A stretch of DNA of 50,768 nucleotides from assembly GCA_003669615.1 (NCBI GenBank), contig QWOO01000244.1:1-50768 (forward strand), in the 5' to 3' direction. This stretch comes from Planctomycetota bacterium. Its GTDB lineage: Bacteria; Planctomycetota; Planctomycetia; Planctomycetales; Planctomycetaceae. Under the pieces are notes generated by a model. That model was not told where the DNA came from. It did not search any database and was given only the letters and a program-made list of their open reading frames with translations. How positions within the stretch are numbered: the first letter of the stretch is position 1; each line of letters starts with the position of its first letter. The position numbers were made by a program, and so were the translations under genes. This document shows, in pieces, positions 36,185 through 43,469 of the stretch.

Positions 36185-37312
36185 ATGCTGACAACCGAAC
36201 AACGCCTTCGTGACTTTCCCTCCCTGACGGGGAAAACTTATCTGAACTCCGCCGCTGAAGGCATCCCGCCGCTTGCGGTTGGTGAAGCGCTTCAGCAGTA
36301 CTTTCGTGACAAGCAGAAGGGCATGGACGGACGACTGGACCATGCCGCTCAATGGGAAGCGGCCAAAGCGCGAGTCGCCGAGCTGTATGGTCTGACGGCC
36401 GACGAAGTTTCCATCTGCTCATGCTCTTCAGAAGCGTACAATCTGGCCGCGATGGCTCTTCGCCTGAAGGACGGCGATGAAGTGATCGTCAACGACCTGG
36501 ACTTTCCGGCCGGTGCCACGCCATGGCTGCAGAAAGAGAGCCCCGCCACTGTGAAGATCTGGCGATCCCGCGACTGGACTCTGCATGTCGAAGATTTGAT
36601 CCCGCTGCTCGGCCCAAAGACGCGGCTGGTGAACACGTCGCTGGTGAGCTTCTTCAACGGCCATAAAATTTCGCTGCCGGAAGTCGCCCACGCGGTTCGA
36701 ACACACTCCCCTGCCCTGCTGTCGGTGGATGTCACTCAGGCGCTGGGACGTGTTCCGCTCGATCTTTCTGAAGCCGATCTGATTGTCAGCAGCACTCACA
36801 AGTGGATTCTGGCTTCGCATGGGGGCGGACTTGTCGGAGTTCCCTCGCGTCGCGCGGCCGAATGGACCGTCCCGGCCGGCGGCTGGTTCAATCTGAATGA
36901 TGCGTTCGGCGCGAATCGCTTTCAGGAAGCGGTCAGCAAACCAGGCGCAGCCAGCTTCACCGTCGGCATGCCCAACTATCCGGCTGTCTATGCAATCCGC
37001 GCGGGTCTGGATTACATCTGCAACACAGGTGTTGCCAACATTGCCGCTGCTGCCGATCCGCTGGTGGAAGCGTGCCTTCACGGGCTCTCGAAACTGCCGG
37101 TCGATTTGATCACGCCTGCCCGAAAAGGAAACGTCGCTGGCATCGTGGCGTTTCGTCATACGAATGCTCAGCAGATCCACCAGCATCTGCTTTCCAAAGG
37201 CATTCACGTCATGCATCAGGCCGGCCGCATCCGTATCGCTCTGCACGGTTACAACACGATGCAGGATGTAGAGCTGGTTATGCAAGAACTGAAAGTTGCC
37301 TGCGGCCCATAG
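36185..37312 (+). CDS. Class V aminotransferase-like PLP enzyme
   Basis: A 375-residue fold-type I PLP protein. The PLP lysine is K206 in IVSSTHKWILASHGGGLVGV. LNSAAEGIPP at the N-terminus and CSCSSEAYNLAA near residues 78-90 match the aminotransferase V/cysteine desulfurase superfamily. The reactive cysteine loop of SufS-type desulfurases (GHHCA) is not seen; the corresponding part reads IHVMHQAGRIRIALHGYNT, so an isopenicillin N epimerase-like or lyase activity is as likely. A RidA-like gene follows, which fits an enamine-producing PLP enzyme. Confidence 0.8.
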   Translation: MLTTEQRLRDFPSLTGKTYLNSAAEGIPPLAVGEALQQYFRDKQKGMDGRLDHAAQWEAAKARVAELYGLTADEVSICSCSSEAYNLAAMALRLKDGDEVIVNDLDFPAGATPWLQKESPATVKIWRSRDWTLHVEDLIPLLGPKTRLVNTSLVSFFNGHKISLPEVAHAVRTHSPALLSVDVTQALGRVPLDLSEADLIVSSTHKWILASHGGGLVGVPSRRAAEWTVPAGGWFNLNDAFGANRFQEAVSKPGAASFTVGMPNYPAVYAIRAGLDYICNTGVANIAAAADPLVEACLHGLSKLPVDLITPARKGNVAGIVAFRHTNAQQIHQHLLSKGIHVMHQAGRIRIALHGYNTMQDVELVMQELKVACGP

Positions 37313-37461
37313 TCGTTGTTTGCTCCGCAAACAAAACGGATGATGCAATCAACACCCGACAAGTTCCTCAACCACTGTTCAATGACCGTTCCTGAAAAAC
37401 GCTTAACTCACTTTGCAACGTGCAATCCATAACCCGTTTTGTTCGCGGAGCGAACAACGAC
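37312..37461. repeat. Pair of inverted GTTCGCTCCGCGAAC-type repeats around a spacer
   Basis: Two 28-base sequences at 37312-37339 and 37434-37461 are inverted copies with two mismatches. Each also contains its own short palindrome, GTTTGCTCCGCAAAC in the first and GTTCGCGGAGCGAAC in the second. They flank 94 bases between the aminotransferase stop region and the RidA-like gene. Confidence 0.8.
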
Positions 37462-37481
37462 AATACACAACGAAATCAACC

Positions 37482-37868
37482 ATGAAAAAGCGACGCATTG
37501 ATTTTACGGACATCTATCCTTCCGGCCCGCATTACAGTCGCGGTGTTCGCGCTGGCAACATGCTGTTCCTCTCCGGCTGCACAGCAAATGGTTCCCCCGC
37601 GCAGGACGGAACACCCATGGAACAACTGCGAGTCATCCTCGACCGGCTGACTCGCATGGTCAAAGCTGAAGGGGGCCAGCCATCGGACATCTGCAAGTTG
37701 ACCATGTTCGTGGCCGACCCGCACAAGTGGCATCCCTTCGAAGGCGAACAGATTGCCATCTACCACGAATTCTTCGGTGATGATTATCCCGTGAACACGC
37801 TCGTCGGTGTCACCTTCCCGATGGACAGCATTCACATCGAAATCGACGCCATCGCAGTCCTCGATTGA
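37482..37868 (+). CDS. RidA-like protein (copy 2), lacking the catalytic arginine
   Basis: A 128-residue protein of the RidA/YjgF superfamily starting at ATG 37482. IYPSGPHYSRGVRAGNMLFLSGC and RVILDRLTRMVKAEGGQ are recognisable. In the conserved C-terminal segment the residues read YPVNTLVGVTFPMDSIHIEIDAIAV, so the arginine that canonical RidA uses to bind substrate carboxylate is absent. It may bind a different ligand. It follows the class V aminotransferase gene on the same strand and precedes the palindromic element 2. Confidence 0.8.
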   Translation: MKKRRIDFTDIYPSGPHYSRGVRAGNMLFLSGCTANGSPAQDGTPMEQLRVILDRLTRMVKAEGGQPSDICKLTMFVADPHKWHPFEGEQIAIYHEFFGDDYPVNTLVGVTFPMDSIHIEIDAIAVLD

Positions 37869-37936
37869 TACAAGCTCGAAGCGCCAGCGAGTGGGCCTTG
37901 CGATCAAGACCCACTCGCTGGCGCTTCGAGCTTGTA
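37869..37936. repeat. Palindromic element 2 (27-bp perfect arms)
   Basis: Arms 37869-37895 and 37910-37936 are perfectly complementary over 27 bases with a 14-base loop. The element fills the gap between the convergent RidA-like and MFS genes, so it could serve as a bidirectional terminator. Its core GCGCCAGCGAG matches the layout of element 1. Confidence 0.92.
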
Positions 37937-37951
37937 AGTGCATCGATTCTT

Positions 37952-39256
37952 CTACTCGCTCACCCGGCTCTTTGCACCCGCATCAATCCACAACCACAAG
38001 ACCGCACCCAGCACACTCGTGCAGCAAGCCACACCAAGCGCCGTGGGCCAACTGTAGTACTTTGCGATCAGCGGCGTACAGATCGGAGCCAGACTGCCAC
38101 CCACGTTTCCGATCGTGTTCAAGAACGCGCCGGCAATGCCTCCCTGAGCGGGTTCAAGCGCAGGAGCGGACGTCCAGAAGATGCCTTCGCACATACCCAG
38201 AGCTGCCAGCGCCAGTGAAAACAGAATGATCACATCGTTGGGATTCTCCGCCGAAATCCCCAGCCACGCACAACCCGCACTGACGAGCATGCCAAACATG
38301 GCAATGCTGCGATAACTTCTGCGCACTCCGATGCGACGGCTGAGCTGGTCCGTGAGCAATCCACCGAACGCCATGCCAATCGCCATCGCCATCATCACGA
38401 TGAAGGTCGCGCGGCGACTTTCGTTGTCCGGAAGCTGCAGCTGTTTGCCAAAGTAAAAATCGATCCAGTAAAAGAACAAATACTGGAAGTAGCTGTACGC
38501 CGCATAACTGCAGGACAGAACAACAAGGCCCCGATTCCTGAACAGTGACAGCAGATCGCCGAAACTCGCGCGATTCCCTGACGAAGGCACTGCACTCAAG
38601 GCGACCAGTTCCTTCTCGGCCGAGTTGGTCCGAGGATGTCCGAGCGCATCATCGGTTGAAAGCAAAAACCACACGATCGAAAACACCATCATCGCGCCGC
38701 CGGAGATCATGAATGCCATTTGCCAGCTCGTCTGATCCATCAGCAATCCAAATCCCGGGGCCGTGACTGAAATCCCGACGAGCGCACCGGCTGTGACAAG
38801 TCCATTGGCCGTCGAGCGACTGGTCAACGGCAGCCAAAGCGAAACACTTCGAGCGGCTCCCGGATGCAGCGGCGAACTGAACGCTCCCGCGATTCCTCGC
38901 ACCATTAACAGGGGCAGAAACAGCGATGCGATCGGCAATCCGAACTCACCCACTGCTCCGGTCAACACAACACAGAATCCCAGACCAAACCCCATCGCGG
39001 TCATCGCACGGCGTGGCCCAATGAGGTCAATGACCCAGCCGCCAGGCAGCATGCACAGCGTGTAGATCCACAGAAAGGCGGAGTACACCTGTCCCATCTG
39101 AACTTCAGACAGAAGACCTTCGCCAATGAAGTGAGCCTTCGCAGCAACGGTAATGCCATTTCGATTGAAGTGCCCGAGAAAAGTAAAACCCATCAGCATG
39201 GCGACAATAAACCAGCGAACATTGGTGGCCTTGTCAGCATTCTTCAGATCGGACAT
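37952..39256 (-). CDS. Major facilitator superfamily transporter, ACS/sugar-acid type
   Basis: A 434-residue MFS permease with about 12 membrane helices. The start WFIVAMLMGFTFLGHFNRNGITV resembles the anion:cation symporter (hexuronate/glucarate) group, and GGWVIDLIGPRRAM is the loop 2-3 signature. The two halves are separated by a polar loop around residue 200. The gene lies 18 bases after the remnant of an enolase-superfamily gene on the same strand, which suggests the two were once a sugar-acid catabolic pair. The gene itself looks intact. Confidence 0.85.
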   Translation of the reverse strand: MSDLKNADKATNVRWFIVAMLMGFTFLGHFNRNGITVAAKAHFIGEGLLSEVQMGQVYSAFLWIYTLCMLPGGWVIDLIGPRRAMTAMGFGLGFCVVLTGAVGEFGLPIASLFLPLLMVRGIAGAFSSPLHPGAARSVSLWLPLTSRSTANGLVTAGALVGISVTAPGFGLLMDQTSWQMAFMISGGAMMVFSIVWFLLSTDDALGHPRTNSAEKELVALSAVPSSGNRASFGDLLSLFRNRGLVVLSCSYAAYSYFQYLFFYWIDFYFGKQLQLPDNESRRATFIVMMAMAIGMAFGGLLTDQLSRRIGVRRSYRSIAMFGMLVSAGCAWLGISAENPNDVIILFSLALAALGMCEGIFWTSAPALEPAQGGIAGAFLNTIGNVGGSLAPICTPLIAKYYSWPTALGVACCTSVLGAVLWLWIDAGAKSRVSE

Positions 39257-39274
39257 AAGCGAGCCATCACCTGG

Positions 39275-39442
39275 TTATTGAATTCGATACATCTCCACGA
39301 ACATCGCAGGCAGTTGGTACCCGATGCCCGCCCTTTCGGGAAGCGCGACGCTCCCGTTTTTGCCCGGAAACCCAGCCTTCTGCAGCTCGCACTGCAATGT
39401 CATTTCGAACACCTCCACCGGTGCAAATTCGATGAACGCAGT
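39275..39442 (-). pseudogene. C-terminal remnant of a mandelate racemase/muconate lactonizing family gene
   Basis: One open frame of 55 codons plus TAA encodes TAFIEFAPVEVFE, later AGIGYQLPAMF, and ends YRIQ. It aligns without gaps with the C-terminus of the intact enzyme at 43470-44624, with about 34 identities in 54 positions. Everything upstream of this segment is gone; homology stops about eight bases before palindromic element 3. It immediately precedes the MFS gene on the same strand. Confidence 0.85.
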
Positions 39443-39449
39443 TCTCCCT

Positions 39450-39552
39450 CCTGAGCCTGAGGCGCTAGCCGAATCCCCGGAAAAAAATCGGCCAGCGACT
39501 AAAACGGCAGCCGAATACTCGAAAAGAAATCGGCTAGCGCCTCAGGCTCAGG
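39450..39552. repeat. Palindromic element 3 (23-bp perfect arms)
   Basis: Arms 39450-39472 and 39530-39552 are exact inverted copies (core GAGGCGCTAGCCGA) around a 57-base interior that contains degenerate inner copies such as ATCGGCCAGCG. It lies precisely between the truncated enolase-superfamily remnant and the truncated radical-SAM gene. Confidence 0.9.
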
Positions 39553-39584
39553 TCCAGGGGCTTTGGTAAATTGGCAACGCCGAG

Positions 39585-40385
39585 TTGCCGCAGACACCCG
39601 CACGATTCACTTTGCAGACTCAGGCCGGTTGTCCGCTGGCCTGCGGATTTTGTGGAGCCAGCCGATTACTGAGCCGCTTTGCAGAGAAGCCCGTGGAAAG
39701 AATTCGCGAAGAGCTGGCCGTGATTCAGAAACTCATGCCGCGACCAATGATCGAGTTGGCAGACGACAATACATTTGCCGGTTCACGCGATGTGAATCCT
39801 TTGTTCGACGCGCTGCAGGATGCAAAGGCTCGCTGGTTCACAGAAGCGGACTGGCGGATTGGCGAACGTCCCGAAATCCTGAGCCGGCTGGCTTCATCCG
39901 GATGTCAGCAGGTGCTGATGGGAATCGAATCGCTGGTCTTTCGCTATCCCGGCATGGGCGAAAAACAGGCGGAGCTGAACCGCATCATGAAAGCTGTTGA
40001 CGCCATTCAGGATGCTGGAGTGGCTGTGAATGGCTGCTTCATCATTGGGGCAGACGGTGAAACTGCTCAGTCGCTGGAATCTCTGACCGAGTTTCTGCTG
40101 AACTGTTCTCTGGCTGAAATTCAGGTCACGCTGCAAACCCCGTTTCCCGGGACCAGTCTGTATCGTCAGCTGCAATCGGAAGGACGGCTTCTGACTGAAC
40201 GAGGATGGTCGGCCTATACGTTGTTCGACGTCACGTATCAGCCGGACTGCATGTCGGTGGAAGACCTGGAAGCCGGCTTCCGCAACGTTCTTTGCCGCGT
40301 CTTCTCCGCCAGCGCCAGTCAGCGCCGCAATCGGATTCGTCGCCAGATCCGCGGAGTTGCGAGAAGCAATTTTCGCACGAACTAA
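39585..40385 (+). CDS. Radical SAM protein, probably 5'-truncated
   Basis: A 266-residue frame with TTG start. The CX3CX2C cluster motif CPLACGFC lies at residues 16-23, followed by the conserved ELADDNTFAGSRD, WFTEADWRIGERPEIL and GIESLVFRYPGM. From memory this pattern belongs to proteins with an N-terminal B12-binding domain of about 160 residues before the radical-SAM core. Here a stop codon occurs 5 codons upstream of the TTG, next to palindromic element 3. The core looks intact, but the gene is probably a fragment; a short natural form is possible. Confidence 0.7.
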   Translation: MPQTPARFTLQTQAGCPLACGFCGASRLLSRFAEKPVERIREELAVIQKLMPRPMIELADDNTFAGSRDVNPLFDALQDAKARWFTEADWRIGERPEILSRLASSGCQQVLMGIESLVFRYPGMGEKQAELNRIMKAVDAIQDAGVAVNGCFIIGADGETAQSLESLTEFLLNCSLAEIQVTLQTPFPGTSLYRQLQSEGRLLTERGWSAYTLFDVTYQPDCMSVEDLEAGFRNVLCRVFSASASQRRNRIRRQIRGVARSNFRTN

Positions 40386-40391
40386 CCGAGG

Positions 40392-40991
40392 TCAGAGATT
40401 CGCGTTGACATCATCCTCAATCGGTTCAAACGTCACGCCGCGATACAGCTCTGAGATCGCTACTAAGATGCCAAGCGATTTCAATTCAAAATCTGCCGAC
40501 AGATCATACTGTTCATGAAACATCCAGTCGCCGTTCGGTTGCCGGGTGAATCGTTCGACATGGGGACGATCCTGTGTGATCAGAAGCAGTTCTTTCAGTG
40601 ACGCAATCTGGCGATAATGATTGGCCTTCTTGCCGCGGTCGTATTTTTCCGTCGAATCGGACAGGACTTCCACGATCACCGTCGGATTGATAATCGTGTC
40701 CCGCTGATCGTCATCGAATTCTCGTTCGCCACAAACGATAGTGGCATCAGGATAAGTGTAGAGCCCCGTCGAGCGGACCTGAACACGCAGATCACTGTTG
40801 AAGACCGCACAAGGCTTGTCTTTGAGAGCATTGCCGGCCTCGCGTACGAAATTTGCCGCGATCAGACTGTGATTCGCCGAGCCGCCGCCCATCGCGAAAA
40901 TCTCACCCTGATAAAATTCGCTTTTGCACGACGCCTGACGTTCACGAATCAAATATTCCTGCGGCGTGATTCTTTTGAGTGCTGTCGACAC
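40392..40991 (-). CDS. Uma2/DUF820-family putative endonuclease
   Basis: A 199-residue protein with the restriction-endonuclease-like core: LRVQVRSTGLYTYPDATIVCG contains the PD motif, VIVEVLSDSTEKYDRGKK the EVxSxST/K motif. ANHSLIAANFVREAGNAL is the conserved N-terminal region. Such genes are numerous in cyanobacteria and planctomycetes, their biological role unproven. GTG 40991 is preceded by a good AAAGGA. The stop lies six bases from the convergent radical-SAM stop. Confidence 0.85.
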   Translation of the reverse strand: MSTALKRITPQEYLIRERQASCKSEFYQGEIFAMGGGSANHSLIAANFVREAGNALKDKPCAVFNSDLRVQVRSTGLYTYPDATIVCGEREFDDDQRDTIINPTVIVEVLSDSTEKYDRGKKANHYRQIASLKELLLITQDRPHVERFTRQPNGDWMFHEQYDLSADFELKSLGILVAISELYRGVTFEPIEDDVNANL

Positions 40992-41160
40992 GGTGTGATC
41001 CTTTCAGAAACACGAGACTGCCTCAGGATAACTCAGCAATTCAGAAAACGCATCACGTTCTTCGCGCGTCTTGTCACAAATAAGCCACGGAGTTGCCGAT
41101 TCGGCGCTCACAAAGTTCTCTGTTCAAATCCTACGTCCTGTAGCCGTGTGATATGGCATG

Positions 41161-41192
41161 AAAAAAGGAGTCGCAATGATGCGCGACTCCTT
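41161..41192 (-). terminator. Rho-independent terminator after Cys-rich protein gene
   Basis: A 10-bp stem AAGGAGTCGC/GCGACTCCTT (41165-41174, 41183-41192) followed on the - strand by six T residues (41161-41166). It lies about 40 bases after the stop of the gene at 41234 and is the best terminator in the window. Confidence 0.85.
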
Positions 41193-41233
41193 CAATCGAG
41201 GTGAAATGTATTTTTGCAGCACACTCAACCGAA

Positions 41234-41638
41234 TTACTCAGCTTCCGTCAGTTCCGCAACAACGTCTTCGGCTTCAGGAACAACCTCTTCCTGGCTCTCA
41301 GTGAGATCCACAGCGGCTTCTTTGTCTTTGCAGCAGCTCTTTTCGCCGCTTCCTTCGCATTCAGCACCACCGGCGGAAGTCAACGTGGCTTCTGCGTCGC
41401 CTTTCGGACAGCAACTGCCGGATGCTTCACTGCAACATGATGGAGCGTCGGCTGAAAGGCTTGTCAACAGGGAAGCCGTTTCGCCCGCACAGCACGGGCC
41501 GGCTGCTGGGTCCGCTGAGGTAAAGACAGGCTCGCCCGTCATTGGGCAAACGAGGCAGCTTTTGCCATCTGTGGAGCTGTACGAGTAACTCACGTACGCA
41601 GTGCTGGCAATGGCGGCAAGAAGCAGTAGTGATTTCAT
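41234..41638 (-). CDS. Small exported Cys-rich protein, unknown
   Basis: A 134-residue protein with a short hydrophobic N-terminus (KSLLLLAAIASTAYVSYSY). The mature part carries twelve cysteines in groups: CLVCP, PCCAGE, SCCSEASGSCCPKGD and CEGSGEKSCCKDK, then an acidic tail. The CxxCP motif near the start and the CC pairs suggest metal binding or disulfides, but no family is recognised. It has its own promoter region and a strong terminator. Confidence 0.65.
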   Translation of the reverse strand: MKSLLLLAAIASTAYVSYSYSSTDGKSCLVCPMTGEPVFTSADPAAGPCCAGETASLLTSLSADAPSCCSEASGSCCPKGDAEATLTSAGGAECEGSGEKSCCKDKEAAVDLTESQEEVVPEAEDVVAELTEAE

Positions 41639-41959
41639 TTCGAATGATCTCCGGGGAAGAAAGTTTGGACTTGGTGCGAGTGGATTTCCAACACAGGCTG
41701 ACTACCAGTCGGCGTCATTATTTCTGGACCGGACGTCTGTGAACTCGCTCACAATTGACAGGTCTTGATGAAATTTCGACTTCGGATTTTACGCTGAGTC
41801 AGGCTTTTGGACTGTTAAATTTCAGAACCTGTCAAACTTTCGACCAGTCTGCGACAAATCCCGAGTCTCCGGCCATTTTCACTTCGTGATTCTCACCCGT
41901 CATTCGTTTGCCGTCAATCTAACGTCTGTACAGACTCAAAAATGCTGTTTCCCCATGCT
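41639..41959. other. Intergenic region without recognised gene
   Basis: A 321-base spacer between two - strand genes, more AT-rich than its surroundings. TGACAGGT near 41757 and ACCTGTCA near 41829 form a loose inverted pair. It probably holds the promoter for the Cys-rich protein gene; no gene seen. Confidence 0.35.
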
Positions 41960-43363
41960 TCATCCTGATTTCACCGCTTGGGCCGCATTGTTGGTGGCAT
42001 TGGCAATCGCAATCGGGTCGTCGAGTACTTCACTCGCGTTGCGGCCGGTGAGGTCGGCGGCCAGGTTGGCCAGAGTCGCTGTACATGCGGCATTGATGGC
42101 TTCCTTCTGGGCCGTAGTCATCGCAGCGATGGCACTGTGTTCTCGCAACAGCGCAAAGCCCGTGGCCGAAGTCGATGCGATCAGATTGACGCCTATCGAC
42201 GCCACCACATATGCATGGACTGCATCCACCGCGTCATTCGATGCCGTCAGTGACGCATCAATGCTGGTGTTCGCAAACGTCAGGTCCGCCGCAGCCCTCA
42301 CCTGCACCCACGCCTGACTGGCCAATGCGGACGCAATCTCAGCAATCGCCTCAGCACCCGCCATCGCTTTCGCTGCGGTGGTCGCCGCTGTCGCTTCTTC
42401 GGCGGTGGCTGTTAAAGCATGACCAACACTCGCTATGACGCGAGCTTCCGCGGCATCCGCCTGAGCGTCAGACTCCGCCTTGGCCGCCGTCGCGACGCTG
42501 GTGACGTACGTTATCAGTGCCGTCATTCCCGTGCTGGCAGCAGACGATTCGGCCGTCGCGCTGGTGAGTGCAAACTGCTGCCACGCTGTCGCAACGTTCA
42601 ACGTCGCCTGTGAAACGGACGTGCCGGATGTGGCGACTGAGAACACAGCATTCGCGACAGAGTTGGTCCATGCCACCGCTGCGGAACCCAGCGACGACAG
42701 GAAGTTGGCGACATCAGTGGCTTGTCCAATCGCAAGTGCAACACTCGCCGACGAAATTGCTTTGGCTTCTGTCGTCTGGGCTGATGCACTGGACACGATG
42801 AACGTGCCTTCGGCCTGCGCGAGTGCGTTTGTCAATCCTTCGTTGGCATCAATAACGGAGACTGCTTTGGCGAGGGAAGCGGCTGTATCGCCGATGGCGT
42901 AGGATGCCGCCGCGTTGACAATCGCAATCGTGCGATCCTTGTTCGCAGCAGCGATTGCAATGGCATGCGTTGCATTGGCGGCTTTGTCAAAGACCTGCTT
43001 GGCTCCAGCTTTGGCGATCTCGGCAATCGCACGATATCCGTTGATCACGATCTGATAAGTCGCGTTTTCGGTGGCCAGTTGTCGCAGGTAATTGGCCTTG
43101 TGATCGGCATCCCTCAGAGCCTGGGCTTTTGCCGCGTTCGCTCGTGCGACCGCCAAAGCATTGTCCGCCGTGTTGATCGTTCGATCACGCGTCGTGTCGG
43201 CCGGACGTTCACTGGTAACAAAGGCCACGGTCGAAGCGCCGTCCGCGGCAGTCTTCGCGACTCCTGCGAAGCCGACATCAATGGCATATTGCTTAGCCGC
43301 ATTGTACAGGATCGATGGATCTCCCATGCCCATCATGCCGGCCATGGCGCCGGTGTACGACAT
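41960..43363 (-). CDS. Ala-rich low-complexity protein, probably a fragment of a larger protein
   Basis: A 467-residue, mainly helical frame with alanine at nearly every third position, plus Ser, Thr, Val and Ile (for example VAWTNSVANAVFSVATSG and ATAAKAESDAQADAAEARV). No signal peptide is visible. The frame stays open upstream past ATG 43363, reading CCDINYWMSYTGAM before a TGA 60-70 bases higher, so the start is unclear. Long planctomycete surface proteins carry similar Ala-rich helical repeats (from memory); this may be a piece of one. Long frames on the other strand are artefacts of composition. Confidence 0.5.
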   Translation of the reverse strand: MSYTGAMAGMMGMGDPSILYNAAKQYAIDVGFAGVAKTAADGASTVAFVTSERPADTTRDRTINTADNALAVARANAAKAQALRDADHKANYLRQLATENATYQIVINGYRAIAEIAKAGAKQVFDKAANATHAIAIAAANKDRTIAIVNAAASYAIGDTAASLAKAVSVIDANEGLTNALAQAEGTFIVSSASAQTTEAKAISSASVALAIGQATDVANFLSSLGSAAVAWTNSVANAVFSVATSGTSVSQATLNVATAWQQFALTSATAESSAASTGMTALITYVTSVATAAKAESDAQADAAEARVIASVGHALTATAEEATAATTAAKAMAGAEAIAEIASALASQAWVQVRAAADLTFANTSIDASLTASNDAVDAVHAYVVASIGVNLIASTSATGFALLREHSAIAAMTTAQKEAINAACTATLANLAADLTGRNASEVLDDPIAIANATNNAAQAVKSG

Positions 43364-43427
43364 CCAGTAATTTATGTCGCAGCATGATGCGATCCGTGAG
43401 TGAGGACGTCCTGCCCGAATCGCAGTT

Positions 43428-43446
43428 CGTCACTCGGAGAGTGACG
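43428..43446. terminator. Perfect hairpin between enolase-superfamily gene and Ala-rich gene
   Basis: CGTCACTC and GAGTGACG form an 8-bp stem with a GGA loop 24 bases after the stop of the gene at 43470. No T-run follows on the - strand, so termination is uncertain; it may instead be a stabilising stem. Confidence 0.4.
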
Positions 43447-43469
43447 GCGACTTTAAAATCCCGGCGACT

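Noticed and set aside
42480-42902. + strand frame opposite the Ala-rich protein
   Set aside because: Composition-driven antisense frame; several overlapping ones exist in this stretch.
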